Source: Paramoeba atlantica
Lineage: Eukaryota; Discosea
Direction of reading: 5' to 3'
Length of the DNA: 64,000 nt
NCBI GenBank assembly: GCA_977017575.1
Contig: CDRNVI010000148.1
Location: 1 to 64,000 of the forward strand
This document shows, one piece after another, positions 22,431 through 34,064 of the stretch (the stretch's first letter is position 1; each line of letters begins with the position of its first letter). The notes below the pieces were generated by a model, which did not search any database, had not been told where the DNA came from, and saw only the letters and a program-made list of their open reading frames with translations. Position numbers and translations under genes: made by a program.

Positions 22431-22937
22431 CAAATCAAAAAAAAAAACGATTTTCTCGTTCAAAAAACGAGTGTTGAAAAAAAAGACAAAAAAGAAAGAG
22501 AAGTTGAAACACTTTTATCATTTTGATTATTACTATTTTACATAGAGTTAAAAAGACAAAAATACCCTCAAATCATTGGAGCGAAAGTCGCAAGAAAATT
22601 GCGACAATGAGTGTCTTATTCTCTTTATACTACAACAACAAAACATACTAAATTTCAGGAAAAACAATCAGGCATTCTTTTCACCCAATGTCAAACAAAG
22701 TTTCAGAAATGTGATTTATCTCAAACAACACAAAATATTTTTACAGTAATGAGAAGAAAAATCATTTAATCTACTTTTGAGATGGTATTTTTTAGAAAAT
22801 GAATTTTTTTTCTTGGAAACAAAATGAATCATTGAGTAATACACTCAACCACATCACAACATCAAAGATAGAGAGAGATGGAGAGAGGAAGATTGGGAGA
22901 GGGGAACATTGATTTTTCTGGTGCTAAAAAAAGAACC

Positions 22938-23640
22938 CTATTTTTTCTTTCCCTTTTGTTTCAGTTTTTTTGGATGTCTCTCTTTTCCACGGGGTTCTAA
23001 CTCAAGCCAAATGAAAAAGACCAAGAGTTTCTTTGACATCCAATTCAGGAATGTGATTTTGACGTTTGGATTATCATAGGATTCTTTCAATCTCAGTGAA
23101 ATATTGGGATTCATTTGAGCGAAGGTCACGAAAAAGAACGAACTTTCGTTGGTGTGGCATTGGGCAAAACTGGGCGAAACTGGGCGAAACTGGGCGAAAC
23201 TGGGCGAAACTGGGCGAAACTGGGCGAATCTGCTGTGGGTTTGCGAAAGGGTTGGCACCATACAACAAGTGAGAGATAGGAAAATTGGTTTGTGGTCAAG
23301 ATTTTGGAGATTCTGTGGTGATTCATTTGTTCTTGAAAGTTTGGTCTGCTTGTGCTGTTGTGATCAGAAATTCCTTGAGAGTTTCTGTTCCCTGCAAATC
23401 TTTGAGAAGGAACAAATATCGTGAACAAATAATTAAAATTACTTGCAAAAATTCCAATTTTCAGCATCTACAAACTCTTGACTACTCTCCACCAGACCAA
23501 AAGATCTCATCAACACTCAGAGTGTGGTTCCACCCTGAAACAACCCCCACCCTCTCCCCTCTTTCATTGTCCTCCAAACACTGGTGGAGTTCTGCAGTGA
23601 AAACACACTTGAAATTGGATCTTCTGTAGTTTTTGGTTTC
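22938..23640 (-). CDS. possible minus-strand gene or gene remnant, unidentified
   Basis: Three patches look coding on the minus strand. One is an exon after TTTTCACTGCAG at about 23600 reading LHQCLEDNERGERVGVVSGW and ending near DEIFWSGGE. A middle patch at about 23300-23400 reads NRNSQGISDHNSTSRPNF. A last patch reads NPNISLRLKESYDNPNVKIT and ends FFIWLELEPRG and a Lys-rich tail at 22938. I could not join them in one frame, and the decamer repeat lies between them. This may be a decayed gene cut by the repeat, or chance. Confidence 0.25.
23161..23230. repeat. tandem decamer repeat, seven units
   Basis: The unit TGGGCGAAAC is repeated seven times without spacer; the first unit reads TGGGCAAAAC and the last is followed by TGGGCGAATC. 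The repeat is GC-rich compared with its surroundings and its period is close to one helical turn. Confidence 0.95.
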
Positions 23641-23728
23641 CCTTTCTTTTTTTTCTTAAAATTAGTGCCACTATTCTCAGTTGACTGAACTTCCCTCTCC
23701 TTTTTCACAGCGTTTCCAAGAGAGAAAA

Positions 23729-26700
23729 ATGGATTTAATCCCTGATGGACTCCCAAAGAAACGTGAGTTTCTTGTTGTTTACCAATACCTTGCGCTGACC
23801 CTTTACCATCATTTTGACAAGTTGAGTGAGGATGAGAAGGAGTATGATGCGATCTCATTTAATGAGATTGTCGCGAAATGTTCTCAATGTTGCCCAGAGA
23901 TTCGATCAATTGAGAGCGCAAAATTTTCCACTTATATCCCACCATTGATATCTAAACTCTTTGATGTCAAAAGGGTGAGGAACTGGAAAAAATACCCTCT
24001 GAAACATTCCACTGGAATCAAACCAAGATTGGATCCCTTTATCCAATCATTTTGTCATCATCTTCTAAAAAGAACTTGGAAGCAAACAACTTTGTTTGAA
24101 GTTGGGTTGCCACCACCCAGAAGGTAAGTGGTGTTCTTTTCTTTTTTAGTGTTCACTGAGAGTGTTTTTTGAGAAAAAAAAGTGTATTTGAGGGGAAAAA
24201 TGAAATATTTTTCTTACCCCCATTTTTCTTTTTTAGAAGAAGGAAGAAACATCAGAAGGTGGGGCTTGCCCATGACAGGAGTGAGTTGAGTCCTGAACCA
24301 ATGATGATTACAAAGGAGGAGGAGAAGCCATTATTCTTTTCCCCCTTTTTTGAGTTTATTGATGATCATCACCATGATTTGTGCCCTGGAATCTCTGATA
24401 CTGCAACAGTTGTTCAGAATGCACAAAGAATTGCAGATTCTGATGGAGTTGTGAAGCGGAAATATATAGCGGAGAAATCGAAGTCTGGGTCCAGAGTAAT
24501 TGGAGTTCTTCAAGCTGGAAAACTTTTTTTTTCATTTTGTGAACGGGTTCTCTTTTTTTATCTATTTCTTTTTATTGATAAAATATTTATTGATGAGGGA
24601 TGATTTGTGTGATGATGATGATGGAATGGGGATAGTGTGTGTGGTGGATAGGAAAAGAAATATTTACATTTTTTTTCTTTTGATTCTGTGAAGGTTCGTC
24701 AAGAAGGTAGTTCTTCAGCTGCAGGTCGCTTTTGTCCCTCATGTCACCAAGCAATCCAATACTTGAAAAAGTGGAATGCAAATCAAGAATATTTAATGGT
24801 ATGTGTTTGTCTTTTTTTTTTGAGATCTTTTTAAAAAAATATCATCCTGTATGATAAAAAAGTAAAGATTTTTTAACTGACTTTATTTTGCTTGTGTTCC
24901 AATAGAAGAACCAAGAACAGCCTCCAGCCTCTTGTCATCCTCTCTCTCTTCTTGTACATCAAGTCATTGAACAGTATGGTGATGAATGGGTGAACTCCTT
25001 CAATGGGAAATTTATTCAAACCCAACTTGAGGTGCTTTTGAACAATACTCCAAATGGAAATCGATGGGACCAAGAGATTTTAAATTTCTTTGCAACACTT
25101 CAGTTTTATGGGGGTAAGCGAGTGATTAATCTTTTGCGTGGTAAAGGATGCGAGGGAAAAAAAGGGGATTTTCATTATGATCTTAAAACAACAAACCTCT
25201 GTATTCCAGCTGATTCAACTCTCCGTCGACTCATTCCTCCTGTTGAGCCTTATCAATGGTTTGATGATAAAGGTGCTCAAGTTACCCAACGGATTCAGAT
25301 CCTTGTTCAAATGCTCAAAAAACAACGAATCGATGGTCATGATCTTCAAGGAGGTGGGCTCATTTGTGATGAAATGGAGATCAGATCTGGTCTTGTATAT
25401 TTACGTACATCAGGACGGTTTGTGGGTCTTGTTGACAAATATTTAAAAGATTGCGAATTGGATCCAAATCTATTGGTTGACTATACACCAGAACTTGCAA
25501 AAAAGGTTTTTTTTGTTTTGTTTTCCAAATAATTGTTTTCATAAATCCTTAAAAATATACACAAACAAAAAACTAAAACTAAAACACTAGTTGTTGTTGT
25601 TTGTGTGTTTCTCTCTTTTTCTTTTTCTTTTGTTTTAAAACAAAAGTATTAATAGGTGTGTCAAATTTTTTTTATTTCGAATTGTGGTACCATTGCATTC
25701 CCAGTTACATTTATTCCAACAATATCGCTGACAGGGACCCAGCTGTTTGAAGTGTTTACAAAGATCTCAAATGAAATGAAGGAAAAGGAAATCGTTGTTA
25801 TGTGGACCAGCTCTGATGGATTTTCAGGTTCTCTTGATTATTCAACGAAAATGAAGGATGTTTTACATTTTTTTGATTATGTTCATCTGGTCAAGAATGG
25901 TCGAAATAACTTACTCAATCGACTGATTCAAATTGATGGAGAGAAATTTTTGATGAAAACCCTCTCGAACTGGTGGTCCAATTCCGTTGAATTACAACTT
26001 GCTTTGAAGTTAGATGATATATGTCCATCAGATAAGCAAAATCTTGTCCCTGTGATGAATTTGCTCCGTGCTGCCACCAAAATCAAGGAATTTGGTCAGA
26101 ACACTGCGAATGAAAGGGAAAAAAAGAAAGTCTTTGCTCTTGTCAAGTATCTTGAAATGTTGCTTTGTCTTCATGATCTTTTTTCAAACAACTCTTGGGA
26201 CATTGATTGTAAGATTGAGACAGCAACAGGATTGATAAAACGACTCGAGACCTACCAGGCCCAATCAAAAAGACAGTTTACAACCACAGAGTTCTTTAAC
26301 CAGGTATTTTATTTTCTTTCAATTGATTTATTATTTATTATTTAATTAAATGAATTACATGACACACCACACACTCTCTTTTCAACTTTTGTGGTCTAAT
26401 TGTTTTCCCAAAAATTGTTTTTGCAAAAATGTTAATTATATCTTTTTTTTTTCTTTTTCAATAGACTCTTCAGACTTTAAACAACTTAGTCACCTTTTTG
26501 AAGAAAGAAGATGTGTATTTTATGACCCATCGAAGAACATCAATGTTAGGAACCAATTTGTGTGAAAATCACTTTTCTGTGATTCGAAGCAAGGTTTTTG
26601 TTTATTTATTATTTTCTTTTCTTCTTTTTTCTCTTTTACACCTTCTTTTCTTTTATGTTCTTTTCTCCAATATTTTTTCCCCTCTTCCTCTCTTTTTGTT

Positions 26701-29631
26701 TACCTCCTCTATCCTTTGGTCATTTTTCTTTCATCTTATATCATTTTTCTTTGTGTTTTCTTTTGTTTTTTTGTCTTTTTCTACAGATCCGATACCCATC
26801 TCTTTATGAGTATGCTTTTTTAGAGTCACATGGATGGATTGAATTGATCAAAAAATTCTCCCCAAATCGGTTGTATGCCATGCCCAAACGCACTCTTGGC
26901 AAGAAATCTGCTTTGAAGTATAATGACCAAACAGGAGTTATCTTTGATTTCTCTGAGCTTTCTTCGTTGATTTCTTATACTAAGGAGAAAAGAAAAAAAT
27001 CTTCTTCTTCTCTGTTTCCATCTGCAACTCCAGAGCAAGTTGCTCTTGCTAAAATGATTGCTGATGCATACCGTTGCACCCGAAAAAGATTGACAACTCG
27101 ACAAATGACCTGCTTAGTTGTTGGAGGTGATGAATCACATCGAATTGTTCAAACGCTTCAAACATCTGATTCTTTCCCATCACAACTTTATCCATGTCCA
27201 TGGGAAGATTGCCCAAAGCAAGTTTGGATTTTTTTTTTTTTTTTCAAGAAGGAAAATTCAAGAATTTTTTTCTTTTTTTTTTTCTAATACAATAATTATT
27301 AACAGTACCGATTTCTTGGCTATTTAAATAACCATCTTGTTAAAAGACATAGTGGTGAACATCCATTTCCAACTGAAACATCAAAGAATTCAAATGTCAC
27401 TCTTACTCCTCCAAATGAACCAGACTTCTCAAGCCTCGAAGGACAAGTGGTTGAAATTGAGGACAGATCTTGTGAAAGTGTGGTTGAAATTGAGGATGCA
27501 TCTTGTGAAAGTGTGGAGGAATTTTGTAAAAGTGTAGTTGGTAAAAAGGATGATAACTGTTTTGGTGGGTTTGTTGTTTGGGATGGTGAGACAACAGGTA
27601 AAACGAAGGGAAGTAATAAGCAATCATTTGTTTCTCTTGCCCTTGTTGCTTGGAAATTTGGAGAGTCATCCAAAAAAAAACTTGAATTTCATGAAGCAAT
27701 TAATCCAGGTATTTTTTCTTCTCCTCTCTCTTCTCTCTTCTCCTTTTTTCTCTTTTTTCTTTTTAATTAGAAATACAACTCACAATACCAAAAACAATAG
27801 GGGAGGAGATTCCAATAACTTCCCAGGCTTACAACATTCACGGATTGTCACATCAGTTTCTCCGAAAAAGGGATACATTTGATCAAGTCTTTCCTCGATT
27901 TTTTCGATTTTTAAATCTTCTCCGGACAAAAGAAAAACCACTTGTGATGATGATTGCTCATAATGGTAAGGGTTGCGATGAACCAACATTGAAGAATGAC
28001 TGTCAGCGTTATGGGATTCAGGTTCCTTCATTTGTACGATTTTTTGATAGCAAGGAGTTATATTTCGAGATTGGACGAGACAAAGGCTCTTTGGATCGTT
28101 ATCCAAAATGGAGTGTCGACCATATTTGTACAACATTTTCGATTGATAGATCATTACGGGGAAAATGCCATGATGCTTTACTTGATGCACGGGTTCAACT
28201 GAAAATTGTTGAATTTCTTTATGAAAAATACAAAACCGAAAATGCGAAACTCAAAATTCACCTGGTCCAAAATGCACCAAATGAAGAATATCGCCAAGCC
28301 ACATCATCTGATGCCAGGAAACCTGACGAGAGAATTTTAAAGAGGGTACTGCCAGAATTATCCCTTTCTCAATTTTTGGTGGATTTTTATGTTGAGAAAA
28401 AAATTGTAAGAAGGGAGGGGAAAGGGAAGAAGAGGGAGAACAAGGTGAAGAAAGAAGAGAAGGAGAAGGAGAAGGAGAGAGAGAAAGGGAAGGAGGAGGA
28501 AGGAAAGAGGAAGAGGAAGAGGGAGGAAAGTAAAACAACTTGGGAAAGTGAGAGAGAAGAGGAGAAGGAAAGAGAAAGGGAAAGAGAGAGGAAAGAGAGG
28601 GAGAGAGAGAGGGAGGGAGAGAGAGAGAAAAAAAAAAGAGAGAAAATCAAGAGAGAAAAAGAGAAAAAAGTAAGAGAAAAAAAGGAAAGGCAGAGAGAGG
28701 GAGAGAAAAGGAATTTCACAACAGGGCTGCGTAAATATTCAGAACAACTGAACTTTAAAAAATCGTATTCTTTTTTGGTTGGTTTCTCATTTTTCTCTTC
28801 TCTTTTTTCTGTTATCTGCTCACCACAAATAAAATAGCCTGAAACGGAGAAGTTTTTATCCTCTGACCCACAAAAAAGAATTTTACTGTACCCTAATCTC
28901 GATAGGTCTTCTGTTGAAATTTTCCCAAAGGATCTCAATAGTTTGGTATCTAACGCTTATTTGAATGATTCACTAATTGATTTCTACTTGAAGTATTTGA
29001 TGAAAGTATTTGTTTTTTCATTTTTTTACTTTTTAAAGGGTTTTTTTTTTTAAAGGGTTTTTTTTTTTAAAGGGTTTTTTTTTTTAATTTTATTTTGTAG
29101 AACAAACAAACAACTGCCTTCTCATTTCTCTGTCTCTCTACATTCTTTCTCACCAAGTTGGAGAATTTGGAACACGATTATTCAATTCTTTCACGCTGGT
29201 TCTTGGACTATGATAAAATCGACTATTTGTTTCTTCCTTTCAACATTAAGGATTCCCATTGGTCTTTATTCGTTCTTAGTATCCCAGAACAAAAAATGTG
29301 GCACCTTGATTCAATGAGAGGGTTTTTGTCACACCGTGTCGACACTGTTATTGAAAAAATCAAGAAGCTTTTTCAGTCAAACTTTCTTCCCAAGAGATTG
29401 GGGAGATTGGAAAGATTGGAAGTGGTGAAACCCATTGTACCCCAACAGGAAAATGATGTGGATTGTGGAGTCTTTGTCATGAAATATGTTGAGGAATTTC
29501 TGTTGCATTTGAGCCAGGAGGAAAAACCAGATAGTTTTCTGACTCAATCATGGTTCACCAAAAACAAAGAACGTTCAGAAGTCTCCAATCTTATTGTTTC
29601 ACTTGCAGCTGAGAAAAATCAGAGCCAATAA
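23729..29631 (+). CDS. P-element/THAP9-like transposase fused to C2H2 finger, DEDDh exonuclease and Ulp1 SUMO protease
   Basis: Exons can be joined in frame from MDLIPDGLPKKREFLVVYQY (23729) to the stop at 29631, roughly 1,500 residues. In order: a CPSCHQAI motif (about 24720); a P-element-type RNase H-like domain with first acid in GGLICDEMEIRSGLVYL (25.35 kb), VCQIFFISNCGTIAFPVTFI, WTSSDG, the DYVHLVKNGRNNLLN motif (25.9 kb) and the late acid in LCENHFSVIRSK (26.6 kb); a C2H2 finger, CPWEDCPKQ|YRFLGYLNNHL to HSGEHPF (27.2-27.35 kb); a DEDDh exonuclease with WDGETTG (27.58 kb), AHNGKGCDEPTL (27.96 kb) and HDALLDAR (28.17 kb); a Lys/Glu/Arg tract; then an Ulp1/SENP C48 domain, NAYLNDSLIDFYLKYL, DSHWSLFV (His), HLDS (Asp) and QENDVDCGVFVMKY (Cys). 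All catalytic motifs look whole. I see no terminal inverted repeats. Two genes instead of one is the main alternative; a junction near 28.78 kb (SYSFL|PETEKFL) is the link to test. Confidence 0.8.
27447..27534 (+). repeat. tandem peptide repeat with SUMO-interaction-like cores
   Basis: Within the transposase gene a 33-bp unit is repeated: VVEIEDRSCES, VVEIEDASCES, then a diverged VEEFCKS. The V-V-x-I core followed by acids fits the SUMO-interacting motif pattern. It lies between the C2H2 finger and the exonuclease domain. Confidence 0.6.
29034..29090. repeat. 17-bp intronic tandem repeat
   Basis: Three units of TAAAGGG followed by a T-run, spaced 17 bp, lie in the intron just before the KQTTAFSFL exon of the Ulp1 part. 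It is probably replication slippage in a T-rich intron. Confidence 0.85.
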
Positions 29632-29685
29632 AACCACAGAAACAAACACAACCCAAACCATTTTTTTCCTCTTTTTATTTTATTT

Positions 29686-30654
29686 TTATTTTTTGGAGAA
29701 AGGAGAGGTTGTTGAGGAGGAGGAGAGTTTGTTACAATAAGAAGGACAAGAGGGGGTTTGTTCCCCCACTTTCTCTCTCTTTTTCAGTGGAGGAGGTACA
29801 GGGATGGTCAGAGCTTCAATTTTCTCCCGGCAAAGAGTGTTTGGATCAACACCAAAAAGTCGTAAATAAGATCGGTGGATAATAAAAAGGCCAACCAATC
29901 TATCGGTTGCAGAAACAGACAAAACATCTTCCAAACTATCGTCATAACCTTCTTCTGTTCCATGACACAGTTGGTCAGTGTCCAAAATGAGAACATCCCC
30001 AATTTTTAAATTAAAAGCAAGATCAATACCCCCAATCTCAAGCCCACCTTGTTGGTCATCATCCAAATGGATCATAACCAAAACAGAAATAAAATCATTC
30101 CTGTCGTAATGCATAATTGATCTTCCAGCAGGACACATAAATAAGTGAAAGATTCCAAAATTTCGTTCCAGCAAGTTGTTTTCCTCTAAACAATTCCAAA
30201 TATCTGGTCGATATCTTTGAACCCTCTGAGAAAGTGTTCGCCCAAGGTTTTCAAGACAAGGTTGCAGAACTGGCTTCACTTCAGCTTCATAACGCCCCCC
30301 AATTCCAGCAGGGTGGATCGTGGAGTGACCTCGTTGCCTCCATTCACCACAAAACATAAAGGCTCTCTCCCCTCTTGTTGGGTCATTTGAATGATCCCAA
30401 TGTGTCTCACGACAGGCCAACAGAGCTTGTTGAAAATCCTTCATTTCATCGCGAGTAAATACTTCCTTGAGAAAATGGGCCCGATAACACCACTTTCCCT
30501 GTCGCTCAACTTGTAAATAAGCTGAGCTATTAACACGAAGACAATTTGGGTTGGGCTCCCATGTTGGCTTTGTATTCGTTTTTAGATATCGTACCAGTCT
30601 GAGAAGTCCTGACCTCTTCTTTCTTTTCTTTTTTTGAATGGGAGAGTCTTCCAT
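29686..30654 (-). CDS. 2-oxoglutarate/Fe(II) dioxygenase, possibly TET/JBP-like
   Basis: One 322-residue exon, starting MEDSPIQKKKRKKRSG (basic, possible nuclear signal) at 30654. The iron-binding triad is visible as MHYDRND (His-x-Asp) and LCHGTEEG (second His), with QQGGLEIGGIDLAF and IGDVLILDTDQ forming the strands between, and TDRLVGLFIIHR offering the 2-oxoglutarate-binding Arg. The H-x-D-R-N-D context, the GG(L/x)E strand and the GD-V strand are like those of TET/JBP-type nucleic-acid base dioxygenases, but similar layouts occur in other double-stranded beta-helix enzymes. N-terminal part (RQGKWCYRAHFLKEVFTRDE) is of unknown role. Its 3' end is only 54 bp from that of the transposase gene, tail-to-tail. 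Tail is Ser/Pro/Lys-rich. Confidence 0.72.
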   Translation of the reverse strand: MEDSPIQKKKRKKRSGLLRLVRYLKTNTKPTWEPNPNCLRVNSSAYLQVERQGKWCYRAHFLKEVFTRDEMKDFQQALLACRETHWDHSNDPTRGERAFMFCGEWRQRGHSTIHPAGIGGRYEAEVKPVLQPCLENLGRTLSQRVQRYRPDIWNCLEENNLLERNFGIFHLFMCPAGRSIMHYDRNDFISVLVMIHLDDDQQGGLEIGGIDLAFNLKIGDVLILDTDQLCHGTEEGYDDSLEDVLSVSATDRLVGLFIIHRSYLRLFGVDPNTLCREKIEALTIPVPPPLKKREKVGEQTPSCPSYCNKLSSSSTTSPFSKK

Positions 30655-31733
30655 GGATAATAAGGAGGGGGAGGAGGAAGGAGTTGTTCACGTTCTTGGT
30701 GAAAGAGTTGTAGAGTCAGAAAAACTAAAAATGATTGCGATTTAATCGTCAAAGACTTTCTCTTTGTTTCTCTACACAGCAGCTTCCACAAGAAAAATCA
30801 CAAAACTCAAAAAAAAAAACAAAGAAAAAAGTCACGACTTCAAATTTTTTTGAAAATTAGGACATCCTCAGGACCTTTTCCTTCCAGATGTCAAGAGGAG
30901 TTTTTGGAAATTTCGAACCGTGGAGTTTTGGAGGAGTTAGAACCCCGTGAAATTTTTGGACGAGTTTTTTGTGTGTTGTTTGGCACGAGAAGAGTTTCTC
31001 TCTCTCTCTCTCCGCTCTCTTGTTCTTCTTCAAGGGTGCTTGTTTCTCGGTCTTGCTTCAAACATTGCTGGGGAGAAGGTGGTTGATATGTAGTCTTTGT
31101 ACTTTGCCAGTCTTCCAGAGTGGGCGCACAAGCAAGGGGGTGGTCGCACTTGTCTTGCCGGTTGATGCTGCTCCGAAAAGATTGAATGGGCGATCTTGGG
31201 GGGCGATTTTACTGTTGTTCAAGGTCCTTCACTCGTCTGTTCGGATGGTTCTCAACCAGAGAGGTTTTCGGGATACTTGAGAGACACTTTTTTGACAGTG
31301 TTGAATTTTTTCAGGTGCTCTCAGTCGGTCTTCTGCAAGGTCCTCTCTCTTTTCGGAACCTGGGGGTCGGTTTGGAGCTGATAGGGCGGTTACCTTCGAG
31401 CTGCTTGAGGTCATCATGCCACCAGTGTTTGTTGCCGTCAGAGATGGGGGACGAGAGGTGTGGATCCTATCTCCCCAAGCAAGATGGTTCACTGATGTCC
31501 AATCACCAGATAAGAACGAAGGATACGCCCCCTCTTCCTTGTGATTTTTTTTGAACTCATCTCTTTTGAACTAATTTTCACATCAGACGCAAAAAGCCAA
31601 AAAATTTCGGAAACATCATAAATTTTCGTGGGATATCATTGAAATTTCGATGAGTTTTCGGGAACGTCAAGACGTTGGGGTTGGAACGTTCATTTTTTTG
31701 GTTTTTGTTTTCGGAGAGGAATGAGACGTTTTC
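30655..31733. other. 1.1-kb interval with a GC-richer island
   Basis: 30655-30890 is ordinary AT-rich flank. From about 31080 to 31550 the base composition changes: more G/C, no long pyrimidine or purine runs. 31560-31733 returns to AT-rich text. A weak spliced plus-strand frame is listed separately; nothing else is recognised. Confidence 0.5.
30969..31553 (+). CDS. possible two-exon coding region, unidentified
   Basis: One plus frame reads SGRTSKGVVALVLPVDAAPK and RSWGAILLLFKVLHSSVRMV up to NQRG. If an intron GTTTTCGGG...TTTTTTCAG (about 31264-31315) is removed, it continues in frame as ALSRSSARSSLFSEPGGRFG, then MPPVFVAVRDGGREVWILSP and a stop near 31540. The join keeps the frame and the second part looks protein-like, but I recognise no domain, and a minus-strand frame across the same span is also open. 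Confidence 0.28.
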
Positions 31734-32126
31734 CTACTGTTTCACTTTCCAATTGAAAAAAATTTCGCTGACAGCCAAGTTGAACGTGATCCAAAAGAAA
31801 AAAGGTAAATCAAAATGAAAATCGATCTCTCGAGCGAACAAGAAGAGAGGAGCGTACGTTCCAACAAACGAGATGAACACAGTTATTAAAAAGAAGGAGA
31901 GAAGATGAAAATCTGAATATCCATTCAAATGAAGAACCTCTCGATTGTAATGAGGATTATCAGAAACGAGAAAATCTCCAATGACAAAACCAGTGTACAA
32001 AAACAGAAGGTGAAAGAAAGTTTTGATTGGTTCGAATCCAAAATAATAAGGAAAACAAAGACTGTAAATCCCAGAAATGATGGTTAAAAGTGTGAAAGTC
32101 CAACTAACCAACCGTCCAGCACCCAT
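31734..32126 (-). CDS. four-span membrane protein, unidentified
   Basis: I chose the ATG at 32126 (MGAGRLVSWTFTLLTIISGI); upstream in-frame sequence is low-complexity leader. The 130-residue product has about four hydrophobic segments: SWTFTLLTIISGIYSLCFPY, FFHLLFLYTGFVIGDFL, LLSFFLITVFISFVGTYAPL and FFFWITFNLAVSEIFF, with an internal NPHYNREVLHLNGYSDF loop. There is no intron. The family is not recognised. It starts 94 bp after the polyubiquitin stop on the same strand, so its promoter is very short or lies in the ubiquitin 3' UTR. Confidence 0.6.
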   Translation of the reverse strand: MGAGRLVSWTFTLLTIISGIYSLCFPYYFGFEPIKTFFHLLFLYTGFVIGDFLVSDNPHYNREVLHLNGYSDFHLLSFFLITVFISFVGTYAPLFLFAREIDFHFDLPFFFWITFNLAVSEIFFNWKVKQ

Positions 32127-32219
32127 TTTTGTTGATGTTTTGGGGGAAGAAAACAAAAAACAAAAAACAAAAGGGAAAAAAATAAAAGTTTTTTTAGTTG
32201 TTTCACTCAATTTATTTTT

Positions 32220-34064
<1,845 letters not shown>

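Larger units (their letters stand above)
22431..23728. other. 1.3-kb stretch between RNASEH2B and the transposase gene
   Basis: 22431-22920 is AT-rich with nothing I recognise. 22930-23640 has short minus-strand frames with coding character (listed separately) and a decamer tandem repeat at 23161-23230. The plus-strand end (23640-23728) is pyrimidine-rich and could hold a 5' UTR acceptor (TTTTCACAG at 23703-23710) for the transposase gene. Confidence 0.5.

Noticed and set aside
23161-23230. CRISPR-like array
   Set aside because: The units are contiguous with no spacers and the genome is eukaryotic.
23729-29631. Polinton or virus-like element, suggested by a cysteine protease beside a recombinase
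   Set aside because: No protein-primed polymerase, packaging ATPase, capsid-like gene or retroviral-type integrase is seen; the protease is of the Ulp1/SENP kind with SUMO-protease motifs and the recombinase motifs are P-element-like.
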